Positions 32,512-32,747 of a DNA stretch of 32,747 nt are shown here, one piece after another. Position numbers and translations under genes: made by a program. The first letter of the stretch is position 1. Every line of letters begins with the position of its first letter. The stretch covers positions 1 to 32,747 of the forward strand of contig JAFZSK010000047.1 of assembly GCA_017620915.1 (NCBI GenBank), written 5' to 3'. The notes beneath the pieces were generated by a model. The model made no database searches and was not told the DNA's origin. It saw only the letters and a program-made list of their open reading frames with translations. Source of the DNA: Clostridia bacterium. GTDB taxonomy: Bacteria; Bacillota; Clostridia; UBA1212; UBA1255.

Positions 32512-32528
32512 CGGCAGTACATCTGCCG
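32512..32528. promoter_or_regulatory. Leader hairpin before the 393-aa surface protein
   Basis: CGGCAG (32512-32517) and CTGCCG (32523-32528) form a 6-bp stem with a five-base loop in the leader, just upstream of the ribosome binding site. Such 5' hairpins often stabilise mRNAs; no riboswitch is recognised. Confidence 0.4.
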
Positions 32529-32540
32529 ATAGTTATAAAT

Positions 32541-32570
32541 ATTATAGCATTTGAAACAACCGTTTTGCAA
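32541..32570 (-). promoter_or_regulatory. Promoter for the 393-aa surface protein
   Basis: Minus strand TTGCAA (32570-32565), 18 bp, perfect TATAAT (32546-32541), about 55 bases ahead of the start. Confidence 0.55.
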
Positions 32571-32605
32571 CTGTTTTTTTTCGGCTCCGCACAATAAAAA
32601 ACCGG

Positions 32606-32687
32606 AAGTAAATTCCCAAAGTAACTCCCACAGTAGGATTTGCGATGGGATTTACTTTGAGATGCTTTGTGTGGTTGAATTTACTTT
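32606..32687. repeat. Cluster of AAAGTAAATTCCC-type words, direct and inverted
   Basis: AAGTAAATTCCC (32606-32617) and a variant AAAGTAACTCCC (32618-32629) face GGGATTTACTTT (32647-32658) and GAATTTACTTT (32677-32687). The first and third can pair over about 11 bp. The cluster lies just before the partial gene at 32716 and could be an operator or hairpin controlling it. Confidence 0.55.
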
Positions 32688-32715
32688 AAGAAATTATTCT
32701 TAAGGAGGCCGTGTT

Positions 32716-32747
32716 ATGGCAAAAAAAACAAACCCCAAAAAGAACAA
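32716..32747 (+). CDS. Start of a gene cut by the window end
   Basis: ATG 32716 follows AAGGAGG (32702-32708) by seven bases, an excellent ribosome binding site. Only ten codons are visible (MAKKTNPKKN), which are strongly basic. Too little remains to name it; small basic proteins such as spore, ribosomal or DNA-binding proteins start like this. Confidence 0.5.
   Translation, partial: MAKKTNPKKN

Overview
The window looks like chromosomal DNA from a GC-rich, Gram-positive anaerobe of the Clostridia type (Bacillota), probably an uncultured gut or rumen lineage. Supporting signs are the hprK-murB-rapZ cluster, strong AGGAGG ribosome binding sites, Bacillota-style lipoproteins with E/P/T-rich linkers, two secreted proteins ending in sortase-like PxTGD + membrane helix + basic tail, an ETF/methylene-THF reductase/methyl-THF methyltransferase operon, and TTGACA-17/18-TATAAT promoters. 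The species cannot be fixed from the sequence. No rRNA, tRNA, phage, IS element or CRISPR locus was seen.

Layout. 1-360 is non-coding repeat DNA with an 85-bp period. 483-2515 is an ECF-type sigma factor coupled to a one-helix membrane protein, a likely sigma/anti-sigma pair. 2535-2728 is an array of four near-identical hairpins. 2853-4625 is an ABC exporter split by one in-frame TAG, followed by a PAP2 phosphatase and a convergent amidohydrolase. 6193-9253 holds a Gfo/Idh/MocA oxidoreductase and a large lipoprotein resembling GH71/GH99 proteins, each with its own promoter. 9268-11491 pairs a histidine phosphatase with an unrecognised 512-aa protein. 14961-11497 (minus) is a four-gene operon, metF-etfB-etfA-methyltransferase, with every junction overlapping. 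15247-18211 holds a Pro/Thr-linker membrane protein and an acyl-CoA synthetase. 19900-18383 (minus) is the first surface protein. 20131-25713 holds a small membrane protein, NnrD, alanine racemase, a sialate O-acetylesterase-like lipoprotein and a UDP-sugar pyrophosphorylase. 25742-29340 holds a membrane protein, a repeat block, then hprK, murB and rapZ. 29421-31192 holds a lipoprotein and an RluD-type pseudouridine synthase. 32486-31305 (minus) is the second surface protein. A new gene starts at 32716 and runs off the end.

How it fits together. The most interesting metabolic unit is the minus-strand C1 operon: an ETF with no acyl-CoA dehydrogenase beside it, locked to a methylene-THF reductase and a methyl-THF:corrinoid methyltransferase, suggesting an ETF-coupled (possibly bifurcating) methyl-branch step. 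Cell-wall genes (alr, murB, UDP-sugar pyrophosphorylase) and glycan-directed lipoproteins make up much of the rest. The intergenic DNA is unusually rich in small tandem or palindromic repeats. The arm of the four-hairpin array (TTGACCGCAAT) contains an octamer, TTGACCGC, that also recurs through the coding DNA. Apart from the interrupted ABC gene, no called gene ends in TAG.
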